Origin: Portunus trituberculatus
Lineage: Eukaryota > Arthropoda > Malacostraca > Decapoda > Portunidae
Length of the DNA stretch: 64,000 bases
Assembly: GCF_017591435.1 (NCBI RefSeq)
Contig: NC_059301.1
Location: forward strand, 33,384,986-33,448,985
Direction of reading: 5' to 3'
Shown: piece after piece, positions 46,860 to 62,981 of the stretch
Layout of the letters: each line of letters starts with the position of its first letter
Numbering within the stretch: the first letter of the stretch is position 1
Program-made: the position numbers and the translations under genes
Notes under the pieces: model-generated
Database searches by the model: none
Told to the model about the DNA's origin: nothing
The model's input: only the letters and a program-made list of their open reading frames with translations

Positions 46860-47069
46860 CAATAACCATTGTATTTATCTTATATTAAATCTATATTTGG
46901 TTGGTATTTAAAGCATGGTAATTATTTGGGGAGGTAAATTCGTATCACAAGAATGAATTAATTCTATTTCCATTAATTTCTATGAGAAAAATTTATTTGA
47001 TATGCAATTTTTTTTTATATACAACGATTGTCACGGAATGAATTAAATGCGTATGTTGAGGTACCACTG
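46860..47069 (-). mobile_element. Tigger-like MITE fragment (CAGTGGTACCTC terminus)
   Basis: The right boundary is the terminus CAGTGGTACCTCAACATACG (complement of 47050-47069) followed by TA. The body (TTCCGTGACAATCGTTGTAT, AAATAAATTTTTCTCATAGA on minus) is of the kind seen in pogo-like MITEs. No left terminus was found, so it is partial; the left limit is approximate. Confidence 0.5.
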
Positions 47070-47090
47070 TATATATATATATATATATAT

Positions 47091-48653
47091 TGTTACGTAC
47101 ACGCCACGGCTGCGGTTACCTGCTACAGCTCACTAGAGTGTTATTCTGGCCAAATCGCCAACTTTGTTACGGTCAGTACAGTGGGGATTATAAAACACTC
47201 CACAGAGTCCCCAATACTATAACTCACAGCCACCGTAACCCTCAGGTTCTTTCAAGGTCGCCAACAGTGTATAATTTCCCCCACTGTAAGGGAATCTCCT
47301 CAGCAACTCCTCCTCCTGTACCCAACCAAGTAGAATTTATAAATGGTAGATGCTATGTGTAACAGGGCGAGGTCTTAATACCCCCTAGAGAAACCGCCCA
47401 CAAGGACAATTCCACCCACTTCTCTATGAAGTATTAATGCCTCTCCACACGCCTTGTCCACAGACTGTGATACTCACAAACTGGGACAACACGCGCAGTA
47501 TATATATTACTATACTATCCTATTACGACAAGTGCTTCCTAACACCTGTCAGACTGACACCCCTAGCCTACGACTACCACAATATATGATGTGTACAGCA
47601 CATCCGGTGGTGTACACGCAAGCCCAGACACCACCTACGGGTGACAACAGCCCTACACGGAGTCCAGATACTCATCACAGACAAGTCTGGCAGACGACAA
47701 CTACGCACCACTGGCTGACATGAAACCTCTCAGCATTCAATAGTGTGCGTGGCTACTACCACTACAATACAGTATACTACTGATACTACACAAAAGATGA
47801 TGGGGGCACACAGCCGCCCACCAAAACACACTGGTGACCACGGCCATCAACAGCAACAACGGGACGAGGAAATAACGCGTCCCTCTGCGCCGCCACACCC
47901 GAGTGGATGAACGCACAACAGGAAATGCAGCCCCAACCGGCCACACTGTCCTTAGGACAACAAGCCTGTTGTCCTACACAGCCACGATCTACCGAGTAAC
48001 AAGCCAGTTACTCAAGGGAGGGCACAACTCCCAGACCGACGACTAGTGAGCAACAAAAGAAGCCCAGCAACACGAATCTCCCTACCCTGTGCCAGACCAC
48101 GAGAGTGCGTGTCTATCTCCGCTGAAGGCTACCTTGAAACTATAAACAGTATACTACTGATACTACACAAACGATGGTGGGGGGCACACAGCCGCCCACC
48201 AAACCACACTGGTGACCACGGCCACCAACAAAACAAACAGGATGAGACAAAGCGTGTCTCTCCTCCTCGCCGCCACCCCACGAGTAGACGAACGCACGAG
48301 AAATGCAGCCCCAACCGGCCACACTTTCTCAGAACAATAAGCCCGTTGTTCTACACAGCCACGGTCTACCGAGTAACAAGCCAGCTACTCAAGGGAGGGC
48401 ACAACTCCCAGACCGACGACTAGTGAACAACAAGAGAAGCCCAGTATCACGAATCTCCCTACCCTGTGCCAGACCACGAGAGTGCGTGTCTATCTCCACT
48501 GAAGGCTACCTTGATACTGATGCAAGGCTCGCAGGCACACAAAATGGTGGAAACAAAGAGAGGGTGGTTGGCCACACAGCGACAGCCTGCGCTTGGGTGG
48601 CCAGAGGCTACGCATATACTATAAATAAATGAAGGGGAAATAATGCGATGCCC

Positions 48654-48656
<3 letters not shown>
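47091..48656 (+). repeat. LTR-like repeat, plus copy
   Basis: Begins TGTTACGTACACGCC after a TA array and ends near GATGCCCCTCA before another TA array. It is collinear with the reverse complement of 61401-62966 over nearly its full length; that copy ends TGTTGTGAGGGG on plus (ACAACA on the element strand), so the element has TG...CA ends like an LTR. It contains two tandem units of about 377 bp (47772-48148, 48149-about 48525), each with a GCACAACTCCCAGAC segment. A near-terminal ACTATAAATAAAT could be a TATA-like box. No protein is encoded. A solo LTR is the best reading; a satellite-like repeat is the alternative. Confidence 0.62.

Positions 48657-48723
<67 letters not shown>
48657..48723. 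repeat. (AT)n microsatellite
   Basis: About 33 AT units between the LTR-like repeat and the left terminus of Tigger T3. Confidence 0.95.
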
Positions 48724-48726
<3 letters not shown>

Positions 48727-49038
48727 GCAACCCTGCTTAACAAAGGTTCACACAACAAAATTTCGCTGCAAGGAAGGTTAAATTTTACTACCATCTGCTC
48801 GTTTAACGAACACCAAACTCACTTTAACGAAGTTTTATCCAGGTAATTTTTTCCAAGTTTGAAAGGCCCGCCGTATCATGCAAATTGACAGGCTTTTGAA
48901 TATACCAGCACCTCTCGTGGACAACATGCACATCACTCATTGCCCCTGTTCAAAACAATAACAGCGTCAGTACCAGCCAGCTCGTCTTCCCTTGCTCAAT
49001 TTACCACTAAAATACCCTGCAATGTCGTCTAGTGTTGC

Positions 49039-49950
49039 AAGATTTATGCAGCTGTTAAATCCGATCTCTCGTATCGTGGCAGCCGTGAAATATTAAGAAC
49101 AGTACTGAAGAGAATCGGGTTTCGATATGGAAAGGTTGATGGACGTAGATTCCTAATGGAAAAAGATGATGTCACACATGCAAGGTTGATTTTCTTGCAC
49201 GAATTGAAGAAACACAGAAGTTCAGGGAAAAGCATCGTCTACTTGGATGAAACCTGGATTAACCAAAATTACTCAGTGTCCAAATGCTGGGTAGACAGCA
49301 CGGCAGAGAAGGCCACGGGAGTGAGGGTGCCCACGAGGAAGGGTTCCCGCTTGATTTTGCTTCACGCAGGAACGAGAGATGGATTTGTCCCTGGAGCAAC
49401 CCTCGTTTTCCAAGCAAAGAATGTTGGTGATTACCATGAGCAAATGAATGCGGACACCTTTGAGAAGTGGTTTAAGTCCCAACTACTACCCAACATTCCA
49501 TCCTCTTCAGTCATAGTGATAGATAATGCATCCTATCACTCAAGGAAAGTGGATAAGCCACCAACTACTGCAAACAAGAAAGCAGAGATCCAAGAATGGC
49601 TGGAGAAGAAGGGTGTTGCAGTGCCAGACGGTCTACTGAAGACTCAACTCCTGCATCTTGTCACTCGCCACACTGCAGCCGCTGACACACAATATGTCAT
49701 TGATAAGACTGCCTCAGAACATGGGCATAAGGTTGTACACTTACCCCCATACCACTGCAACTATAACCCAATAAAACTGATTTGGGCACAAGTTAAAGGG
49801 TATGTGGCAAAGAGAAACACCTTTAAGATTGCAGACCTGAAGCCACTCGTCCAGGGGAGTCTCAACAGCATCACGGCAGACAACTGGAAAAATGCTGTGA
49901 GACACTCTGAGGGATTACAAGTGAATGATGAACAGAGATATGGTGATTGA
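49039..49950 (+). pseudogene. Tc1/mariner-related DDE transposase, catalytic domain with Glu-to-Lys
   Basis: The 264-codon frame from 49156 is intact and extends upstream without stop to about 49039 (AAVKSDLSYRGSREILRTVL, the end of the N-terminal helix-turn-helix part), where it meets Tigger sequence; the true N-terminus is missing. Catalytic blocks: IVYLDETWINQ (Asp, codon at 49246), VIVIDNASYHSRK (Asp, 49522) and LPPYHCNYNPIKLIWAQVKG. In the last, family members have Asn-Pro-Ile-Glu; here the codon at 49774-49776 is AAA (Lys), so the third metal ligand is lost. The second-to-third spacing of 83 residues is far longer than the classical 34-37. No flanking inverted repeats were identified. 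Catalytically dead despite the open frame. Confidence 0.82.
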
Positions 49951-50104
49951 CCATTATCTCGACTGTTCACAATCACTCACTCATCTGATGAAGAGTCGTC
50001 ATAACTCTTTTATGATATACAGAGGAATAAGGACTACTGGGGACACCTCTTTAAAAAAAACGCACAAGACAAATACCTCATGGTTGGTGTGGAAAAATTG
50101 TCAA

Positions 50105-50151
<47 letters not shown>

Positions 50152-50185
50152 ATTATAAATGACTTACTAAAAAAATCAAAGGTAA

Positions 50186-50269
<84 letters not shown>

Positions 50270-50346
50270 TAACAGTAGTGAAAACGTGTCAACACTGTAC
50301 AGAGACGCTCGCCCCCCATGGCCGTAAATTAAGGCTGGTCAGACTA
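49951..50346. other. Spacer with TA and GA arrays
   Basis: The transposase stop is followed by about 150 bp unclassified, a TA array (50107-50149), a GA array (50189-50267) and about 80 bp before T3 resumes. A unit ATAAGGACTACTGG near 50028 is not recognised. Confidence 0.6.
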
Positions 50347-50588
50347 TAATAGCATTGCTCACCACCATCTTGACTCCATCTACTGTCTCTACTATTTTCA
50401 AGTCAGCAGACTCTATTAACCCCTTCGCGCCGGATGTTAAAAAAGCCCGCCTGTATGATATACGGGTGGTAGTGCCAAGCGCAGGAAACTCGTGCAAGCT
50501 TGTCATACTTGTCATCTTTGTGTATTATGCTGCTATTTTTTAGTCACTATTTCGCCTTCGAAGAGGAAAGTGGATGCTTCTCTCTTCG

Positions 50589-54716
<4,128 letters not shown>

Positions 54717-54860
54717 CTATATGGAGACGGGACAAACATTACAAGCTCCTTTCCCACCTTGGTTACTCTTAGGCAATGGTAACTGTAGAATTAGAGATGA
54801 TTGCTCTGGAGCTCAGCGACCACATCCGCCATCGACGGTGTGTGTGTGTGTGTGTGTGTT
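54717..54860 (+). other. Fragment of a LINE 3' end plus (GT)n
   Basis: ATATGGAGACGGGACAAACA at 54719 resembles the plus-strand 3' end of subfamily D (59565: ATATGGAGACGGGACAACAC), so LINE D minus appears to have inserted at or next to an older family member's 3' end. A GT array follows at 54839-54859. Confidence 0.5.
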
Positions 54861-54954
54861 TTCACGAATGTTACAAGGCGGGACGATGTAACTTATCTTC
54901 GAGAGGAGAGGGGAGGGAGGGAAGGAGATGGGGAGGAGGAAAGGAGGGAGGGAG

Positions 54955-54958
<4 letters not shown>

Positions 54959-55043
<85 letters not shown>
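54959..55043. repeat. (GA)n microsatellite
   Basis: About 42 GA units after a GGGAGGA-rich lead, within the right part of the TTAA element. Confidence 0.96.
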
Positions 55044-55045
<2 letters not shown>

Positions 55046-56359
55046 GGAAGTCTATGCCATTGGGTAATTTTAGACACAAGGCAGGACGCATGTAGCTTAT
55101 CTTTAGTGATTGGTGGAAACAAGGATGGTGGGAAGAGCACTAGGATTTCAAGGACAGCATACGGTGTGTGTAGTTGATATTCAACACACTATACGGGACA
55201 ACTGAACTGAAGAAAGCTCAGAAAAGAAATATGACGCCTACGTAGGTGTCACCATATATGCTACTGGGGCTTCATGACGCCTACATAGACGTCACCGTAT
55301 TGAAGGGGTTAAGAAGGCTGGTAAGACTGTATCTTCCTTGCAAGCTAAAAGAACCACCTGAACTTGTGACTACAATGGATAAAATGGAAAGCCTTGTGGA
55401 AATGTGGTACATAAGTTTTGCATGTGATACAATGATGCGCCCTATGTTTACATTCCACAGGTTGCCAGTTAGTGTCTTTCCCGTTTCACTCTCCCTCCCT
55501 TCATAAATTTCAGATCATCAACATTATAAAGTTACGTACACACATACATTAGTGTACATTATAATGACTTAAATTAAACTGCCTAAATGTTTAACTTCAT
55601 AATTTTTACTTTCATTAAACCTTTCATTGTACTATGATGCACTCTCGCTTTGTTTACTCTCAATGGAAGTTCAAGTCAGGGGTTAAACTTGTTATACAGT
55701 AAAAGTCCTGAAATCCGGAAGTCATGGGGGTTCAGGCATTCCGGATTCTAGGATTTTCCGGATTGTAAGATAATAAGGCTGAAAGTAAGATTAAAATCTT
55801 GAGGGTACTATGTAAACCCCACTAAACTAACCCCAACTTGCTATATCTTTTTGTAGTACTGTCATAACATCTTACAGGGATTGCTACTACCACCACTGTG
55901 TACTTCCTCACTACACCGCACAAGATTTACGTAGGCTTTTTTTTTTTTTTTTGAAGATTTGCCAGACTATGTGGGGAGTGGCATGGGCCTTTCCAGCCAT
56001 TATGGCAGTCCATATGTGATGATTGCTCTTTTCCTACTTGTCAACTTGTATTTGTGTACGTGATTTCACTATTTTACGTAGGCTATTCCACCATCCACAT
56101 ATACTGAGAAGTTTGAGTGATTGTACTGTATTGTACCCACATAATATGTATACAGTCCACAATACTTATGTCACACTTTATAAAATAATTCTAAGTATAA
56201 TACAAAACACATTTCATAACATAAAACATTTACTGATGTCTGATAAAGGGAAACAAAAAGAAAGGAAGGCCTCCAACATCATACACCAGCCAATCACGTC
56301 AATGGCGTTGAGCATACACCAGCTGGACCACCCATACAGATAACAGGACTTCGCAACAT

Positions 56360-56377
56360 ACACACACACACACACAT
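56360..56377. repeat. (AC)n tract at the 5' junction of LINE D plus
   Basis: Nine AC units directly precede the 5'-truncated LINE D plus copy; a longer AC array follows LINE E at 61019, so the pair of LINEs may have entered or split one AC array. Confidence 0.85.
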
Positions 56378-56378
56378 A

Positions 56379-59300
56379 AAAAAGGTGATAAATAATATCA
56401 TTAATGTGGTGCAGGAGGAGGGAAAAGACCTAGTACAAGAAATAGAGGACTTCCATAGAATTGGAAAGTTCACAAGAGAAGGTATGAGGCCAATAAGAAT
56501 CAAACTTAAGTCACAAAAGGATGTAGATGAATTGGTGGAGAAGTCATGGAGGCTAGCCCAGCAGGAAACAACAAGGAAGATTTGGTTGAGAAGAGATCTC
56601 GGTGAAAAGGAAAGAGAAATGTTAAATGAGTTGAGAAAGGAGGCTTTGAAAAAATGAAGAGAGGACAGAAGAGGAGAAGAAAGAGTTTTCTGGAGAATCT
56701 TGGATATGAGACTGAGGAAGTGGTTCATAACCCAGAAAAGTACAGCAAGAAAGGACTAAAGAAACTTACATATGAGCGAAATGTAATGTATTCCAACATA
56801 AATGGAGTGATATCGGGATTTTAGAACTCAACGATTACTTGAGGGACAAGAACCCAGATATTGTGGGTCTTACTGAAACAAAACTGAGAGAGGAGAAGAC
56901 CTGATGAAGGTTGGAGAAGGAAATATAACGTTTGGAAAAGAAATAGAGTAGGTAAGATGGGAGGAGGAGTGATGTTGCTGGTTAAAAAGATATAAAGGTG
57001 GATCAAGTGAAAAAGGTATGGGAAAGGCAGAAGTGCTAAAGATCAGAGCAGAAACTAATGAAGGAAAAAGAGGCACTACATAGTGGTGTACGTACCACCT
57101 AAGACAAATGCATGGTCAGTACAGGAATATGAAGAAATGATAAGTGATACAGGAACATGTCTGGAAGAAATGTTGGGTGGCTGTGAACGAACTATAATGA
57201 TGGGAGATTTTAATTGTAAAGAGGTGTGTTGGGAGGACTGGTCAATGGAAGGATCAGAGACAACATGGGAAATACACTATTGACACTGGCAATGGAAAAT
57301 GTGTTAACTCAGTGGGTCAAAGAAGATACTAGGTTTGGAGGAGAGGGAGCATCGTCAAGACTGGACTTGGTCTTTAGTACAGAGCCAATGGTCATTGAGG
57401 AGATGAGGGTGGAGTGCCCTTTAGCAAAGAGTGATCATGCAGTTTTGGAGTTCAAGGTGATAGACGAAGAGAAATCTAGAAGAAATGAAGAATATAAAGT
57501 GGGAAGATGGAATTATGCCAAGACAGATTTTGGAAACCTAAAGAAATTCTTTCAAGAGACAAATTGGATGAAATTCAAGAGTGCTAAGGAGCAAATGAAA
57601 AGTGGAAGGAATTTATAAAAATATACAAAGAAGGTGAGAAAAATTTGTACCAATAAGACAACATAGAGAAGTTGGAAAGCAGGACTGGTTTAACGATAGA
57701 TGTGAAAAGGCTAGAACAAGAAAAGAGGATGCATGGAAGAGGTGGAGAAGGAAAAGACGGATTAAGCAGTGGGAAAGTTACAAAAGAGCAAGAAATGAAT
57801 ATGTGTTGATTAGAAGAGAAGAAAGAAAGAAACAAGAAAAGGATATAATTGATAAATGTAAAGACCAACCAAGGCTTTTTACAGACATGTGAACAACAAC
57901 ATCAAAAATAGAGAAAGTATTGAAAGTTTAGAAGTAAATGGAGTATGCAGTGAAGATCCCAGGAAATGGCAGAGGCTATGAATGGATGCTTTCGGAAGGT
58001 ATTCACAAAGGAGACTGCTTTTGACAAACCACTGGTAATGGAACAGAAAGGGATTATGAAGGAGTTTCAAGTAACGGTGGAGGAGATCAAGAACATGATG
58101 GGGAGTTTAGAAGTGAGAAAAGCTGTGGGACCTGATGGGGTATCAGGATGGATTTTAAGAGAATGCAGGAGCAATTGGCAGAAAAAGTTTGTGAAGTAAT
58201 TGATGCCTCATTAAGGGAAGGTGTAGTGCCCCAAGACTGGAAAAGAGCTAACATTGTCCCAATCTATAAATCAGGTAACAAGAGAGACCCATTGAACTAT
58301 AGACCAGTGTCACTTACAAGTGTGGTAGCTAAGATGTGTGAGAGGGTGGTGAAGACTAGATGGACAGACTTCTTGGAGAAAAATGACATACTTTGTGAGT
58401 GTCAATTTGGTTTTAGGAAAGGGCGTTCATGCACGACAAACCTGATATGTTACTATTCGAGGGTGATAGATGTAATACAGGAAAGAGATGGTTGGGCTGA
58501 TGGAATATATCTGGATTTAAAAAAGGCCTTTGATAAGGTACCACACCAGAGACTGATCTGGAAACTTGAAATGGTAGGAGGAGTGCATGGCAGTTTACTA
58601 AAATGGATGGAAGACTTTTGGTAGGAAGAGAAATGAGAACAATAATTAAGGACAGACCATCAGAATGGGGATTGGTGGAGAGTGGAGTTCCACAGGGATC
58701 AGTGTTGGCACCAGTAATGTTCGCAGTCTACATAAATGACATGGTGGATGGGGTGTCCAGTTATGTGAGCCTATTTGCAGACGATGCAAAATTGTTACGA
58801 AAAGTGAGATGTGACAAAGATTGCGAACTACTCCAGGAAGACTTGGACAGAATATGGAAATGGAGCTGTACATGGCAAATGGAGTTCAACACGACAAAAT
58901 GCAAGAAAATAGAGTTTGGCAAGAGTGAAAGAAGAATCAGGAGTATGTACAAGATAGGAAATGAAGACATAAAACCAGTCATGAAGAAAAGACCTTGGGG
59001 TGACAATTACCAATGACCTATCGCCAGAGAGACATATAAACAAAATAATTGGAGAAGTATTGAACTTATTGAGGAACATAAGAGTGGCGTTCGTATATCT
59101 AGATGAAGAAATGATGAAGAAAATAATTACTGCAATGATAAGACCGAGGCTTGAATATGCAACAATACAGTGGGCTCGAACTTAAAGAAACACATAAGGA
59201 AACTAGAGAAAGTACAGAGGGCTGCAACGAAAATGGTGCCTGACTTAAGAGATTTGACTTATGAAGACAGACTGAAAAGAATGCAACTTCCAACCCTGGA

Positions 59301-59640
59301 AAACAGAAGAGAAAGGGGAGACCTGATAGCAATATACAGAGTGATGATTGGCATGGAAAAAATGGATAGGGAAGATCTGTGTATGTGGAATGGAAGAATG
59401 TCGAGAGGGCATGGGAAAAACTAAAATGGCCACTTATAGGAGAGATGTGAAAAAATATAGCTTCCCTCATAGAAGGGCGGAAGCATGGAATAGTTTAGAA
59501 GTGGAAGTGGTCAACGCAAGGAATATTCATGATTTTAAGAAAAAGCTGGACATTAATAGATATGGAGACGGGACAACACGAGCATAGCTCTTTTCCCGTA
59601 TGTTACAATTAGGTAAATACAATTAGGTAAATACACACAT
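56379..59640 (+). mobile_element. CR1/L2-like LINE, subfamily D, plus copy, 5'-truncated
   Basis: Nearly identical to the minus copy from 54064 to 50880, in opposite orientation. Frames: ORF1 C-terminus 56385-56657 (VVQEEGKDLVQEIEDFHRIG), endonuclease 57083-57618, RT 57966-59016 with SLFADDAKLLRKV, C-terminus 59000-59587 (RNIRVAFVYLDEEMMKKIIT, KKYSFPHRRAEAWNSLEVEV). Shares with the minus copy the frameshifts at about 57240 and 58170; has its own one-base loss near 58617. The 3' end retains the family terminus, CAATTAGGTAAATA twice, then ACACAT. Truncation at the 5' end fits target-primed insertion. Confidence 0.88.
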
Positions 59641-59659
59641 ATATAAGAGCGGAAGGAAG

Positions 59660-61018
59660 GAAGAACCTTTAAATTACAGGCCGGTATCACTAACTAGTGT
59701 AATATGCAAGATGTGTGAAAAAGTAATAAAGAAGCAATGGATCGAGTTTCTTGAAGACAACAAAATATTATCAAATAGCCAATTTGGTTTTAGAAAAGGT
59801 CGGTCATGTGTGACAAATTTATTGAGTTTCTACTCTAGAATAGTTGATAAAGTACAAGAGAGAGAGGCATGGGTTGACTGTATTTATTTAGATCTAAAAA
59901 AGGCTTTTGATAAAGTGCCACATGAAAGATTACTATGGAAGTTAGAGGAGAAGGGTGGCTTAAAGGAAGCACATTGAGATGGATGAAGAATTACTTAAGG
60001 GGAGAGAAATAAGGACGATAGTTAAAGATATGAAGTCCAAGTGGAGAACAGTAGACAGTGGAGTGCCACAGGGGTTAGTATTGGCACCAATACTTTTTCT
60101 CGTATATATAAATGACATGCCAGAGGAGTGAACAGCTACATAAATCTGTTTGCGGACGATGCGAAACTGTGCAGAGTCATTAAACAAAAGAGGATTGTGA
60201 AATACTACAGGAAGACTTAAACAAGATCTGGAAATGGAGCAAAAAATTGGAGATGGAATTCAATGTGGACAAAAGCCATGTCATGGAAATGGGAAAAAGT
60301 GAAAGACGACCAGTGGGAATCTATAAGATGGGAGATGGAGTAGAACTAGAAAAAGTAAAAGAGGAAAAGGACTTGGGAGTGACAATGGAAGAAAATAATC
60401 AACCGGTTAGCCATATTGATAGAATTTTCAGAGAGACGTATAATTTGCTAAGGAATATTGGAGTAGCATTTCACTATATGGACAAGGAAATGATGAAGAA
60501 ATTGATAAGTACTAAAATAAGACCTAGATTGGAATATGCAGGAGTTGTGTGGACTCCCCATAAAGAGAAACACATAAGAAAATTAGAGAGACTACAAAAA
60601 GTGGCTACAAGAATGGTTCCAGAATTTAAAGGGATGGCATATGAGGAGAGACTAAAGGCAATGGATCTACCAACCTTGGAGCAGAGAAGAGAGAGAGGGG
60701 ATCTGATACAAGTTTATAAATTGATTAACGGAATGGATGAAGTGGATAATGAGAAACTGATCCTGAGAGAAGAATATGACTTTAGAAGCACAAGATCGCA
60801 TAGTAAGAAACTAAGGAAGGACGATGTCTGAGAGATGTTAAAAATTTAGTTTCCAAAGATGTGTTGAGACTTGGAACAGTTTGAGTGAGGAAGTGGTATC
60901 AGCAAAGAGTGTACATAGTTTTAAAGAAAAATTGGATAAGTGTAGATATGGAGACGGGACCACACGAGCATAAAGCCCAGGCCCTGTAAAACTACAACTA
61001 GGTAAATACAACTAGGTA
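59660..61018 (+). mobile_element. CR1/L2-like LINE, subfamily E, 3' part
   Basis: Starts within the RT fingers (PLNYRPVSLTSVICKMCEKV) and continues FGFRKGRSCVTNLLSFYSR, IYLDLKKAFDKVPHERLLW, SATGVSIG-like (shifted PQGSVLAP), INLFADDAKLCRVI, then an open frame 60247-60831 of 194 codons (MEFNVDKSHVMEMGKSERRP, DLGVTMEENNQPVSHIDRIF, KIRPRLEYAGVVWTPHKEK). Ends CAACTAGGTAAATA twice, then an AC array. Closer to family B than to D. Inactive by truncation. Confidence 0.86.
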
Positions 61019-61019
61019 A

Positions 61020-61076
<57 letters not shown>
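61019..61076. repeat. (AC)n microsatellite at the LINE E tail
   Basis: About 28 AC units continue directly from the second AGGTAAATAC repeat of the LINE terminus. Confidence 0.97.
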
Positions 61077-61078
<2 letters not shown>

Positions 61079-61400
61079 CACATCACCTAAAGAAACATAA
61101 AACACCACTTATAATACCTCCAAATATTATTCTCTTACGAGTTTGTGTTAAACTAAATGTTGGTGATGACATGTTCGGTTTCGGCTATTATTATTATATA
61201 TTTATTACTATTATTTCTTAATTTTTATATATTTAACTCAGCGTTTCAAATTTTCCAGATTATAAGGATTTTCGGATTATAAGGTTCCAGATTTAAGGAC
61301 TTTTACTGTAATCGGTTCGTTTAACGAAGTTTTGCTTAATGAAGGGTTTTTTAGGAACATAACCTCTTTGTTAAGCAGGGGTTGCCTGTATATATATGTA

Positions 61401-62966
61401 TGTTGTGAGGGGCACTGCCTTGTTTCCCCTTTAATTTATTATTTTATTATATGCCCATTGTATGGCGGCCTCAAGCGCGGGCTGTCGCTGTTCCGCTGTG
61501 CGGCCAACCACACTCTCTTTGTTTCCACCATCTTGTTGTGCTTGCGAGCATCGCCTCAGTACCAGGGTAGTCTTCAGCTGAGGTGGACACGTCTCTCGTG
61601 GTCTGGCACAGGATAGGGAGATTCGTGTTGCTGGGCTTCTCTAGGTGCTCACTAGTCATCGGTCTGGGAGTTGTGCCCTCCCTTGAGTAGCTGGCTTGTT
61701 ACTCGGTAGACCGTGGCTGTGTAGGACAACGGGCTTGTTGTCCTGAGGAAAGTGTGGCCAGTTGGGGCTGCATTTGTTGTCGTGCGTTCGTCCACTCGGG
61801 TGTGGCAACGCGGAGGGACGCGTTATTGTTTTGTCCCGTTGTTGCTGTTGGTGGCTGTAGTCACCAGTGTGTTTTGGGTGGGCGGCTGTGTGCCCCAATC
61901 ATCTGTTGTGTAGTATCAGTAGTATACTGTTTATAGTACCAGCCAGTCTTCAGCTGAGGTAACACGTGCACTCTGGGCACAGGAAGAGACGTGTTTGCTG
62001 GGCTGTGTGTTAATAGGTACTCATTAGTCATCGATCTGGGAGTTGTGCCCTCCCTTGAGTAGCTAGCTTGCTACTCAAGGGGCTGTAGAACAGCAGGTTG
62101 TTGTTCTGAGAGAAGTGTAGTTGGTTTGGCAGCATTTCTCGTGCATTCGTCCACTCGGGTGTGGCGACGCGGAGGGACGCGTTATTGTTTTGTCCCGTTG
62201 TTGCTGTTGGTGGCTGTGGTCACCAGTGTGTTTGGTGGGCGGCTGTGTGCCCCATCATCTTTAGTGTAGTATCAGTAGTATACTGTATTGTAGTGGTTGT
62301 AGCCACGCACGCTAGTGAAAAGCTGAGAGGCTTCATGCTGTAGGCCAGTGGGTGCGTAGATCTCGTCCGTCAGACTTGTCTGTGACGAGTATCTGGACTC
62401 CGTGTGGCTGTTGTCACCCGTAGGTGGTTTCTGGGCTTGTGTGTACACCACCGGATGTGCTGTACACATCATATATTGTAGTAGTCGTAGGCTAGGGGTG
62501 TCAGTCTGACAGGTGTTAGGAAGCACTTGTCGTAGTAAGATAGTATAGTAATATACTGCGCGTGTTGTCCCAGTCTGTGATTTATCACAGTCTGTGGACA
62601 AGGCGTGCGGAGAGGTAATAATACTTCATAGAGAAAGAAGTGGGTGGAATTGTCTTTGTGGGCAGTTTCTCTAGGGGGTATTAAGGCCTCGCCCTGTTAC
62701 ACATAGCATCTACCATTTATAAATTCTACTTGGTTGGGCACCGGAGGAGAAGGAGTAGTAAGGAGATTCCCTTACAGTGGGGGAAGTTATACACTGTTGG
62801 CGACCTTGAAAAAACCTGAGTGTTACGGCTGCTGTGATTTATAGTAGTAGGGACTCTGTGGAGTGTTATATTCCCCACTGCACTGACCGTAACAAAGCTG
62901 GCGATTTTGCCAGGATAACACTCTAGTGAGCTGTAGCAGTTAACCACAGCCGTGGTGACTGTAACA
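61401..62966 (-). repeat. LTR-like repeat, minus copy
   Basis: A 1,566-bp block from TGTTGTGAGGGGC to CTGTAACA on plus; its complement is collinear with 47091-48656. Flanked by ATGTA (61396-61400) and ATGTG (62967-62971), a possible 5-bp target duplication with one mismatch. It also has the roughly 355-375-bp tandem unit (around 61560-61915 and 61916-62270). It lies between the right end of Tigger T3 and an end of Tigger T4 with only short TA runs between them. No coding content. Confidence 0.65.
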
Positions 62967-62981
62967 ATGTGTATATATATA

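Larger units (their letters stand above)
55697..61308. mobile_element. Pogo-type DNA transposon with CAGTAAAAGTCC termini
   Basis: The left end CAGTAAAAGTCCTGAAATCC and the right end TTTAAGGACTTTTACTG are inverted (CAGTAAAAGTCCT-RAA-TC), flanked by TA at 55695-55696 and 61309-61310; the flanks close to continuous Tigger T3 sequence (CTTGTTATAATCGGTTCG). Sub-terminal copies of CCGGATT-like blocks occur at both ends (55738-55765; 61255-61280). Its own DNA is about 55697-56378 and 61077-61308; no transposase is recognised. LINE D plus and LINE E occupy the middle, set in AC repeats. Confidence 0.8.
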
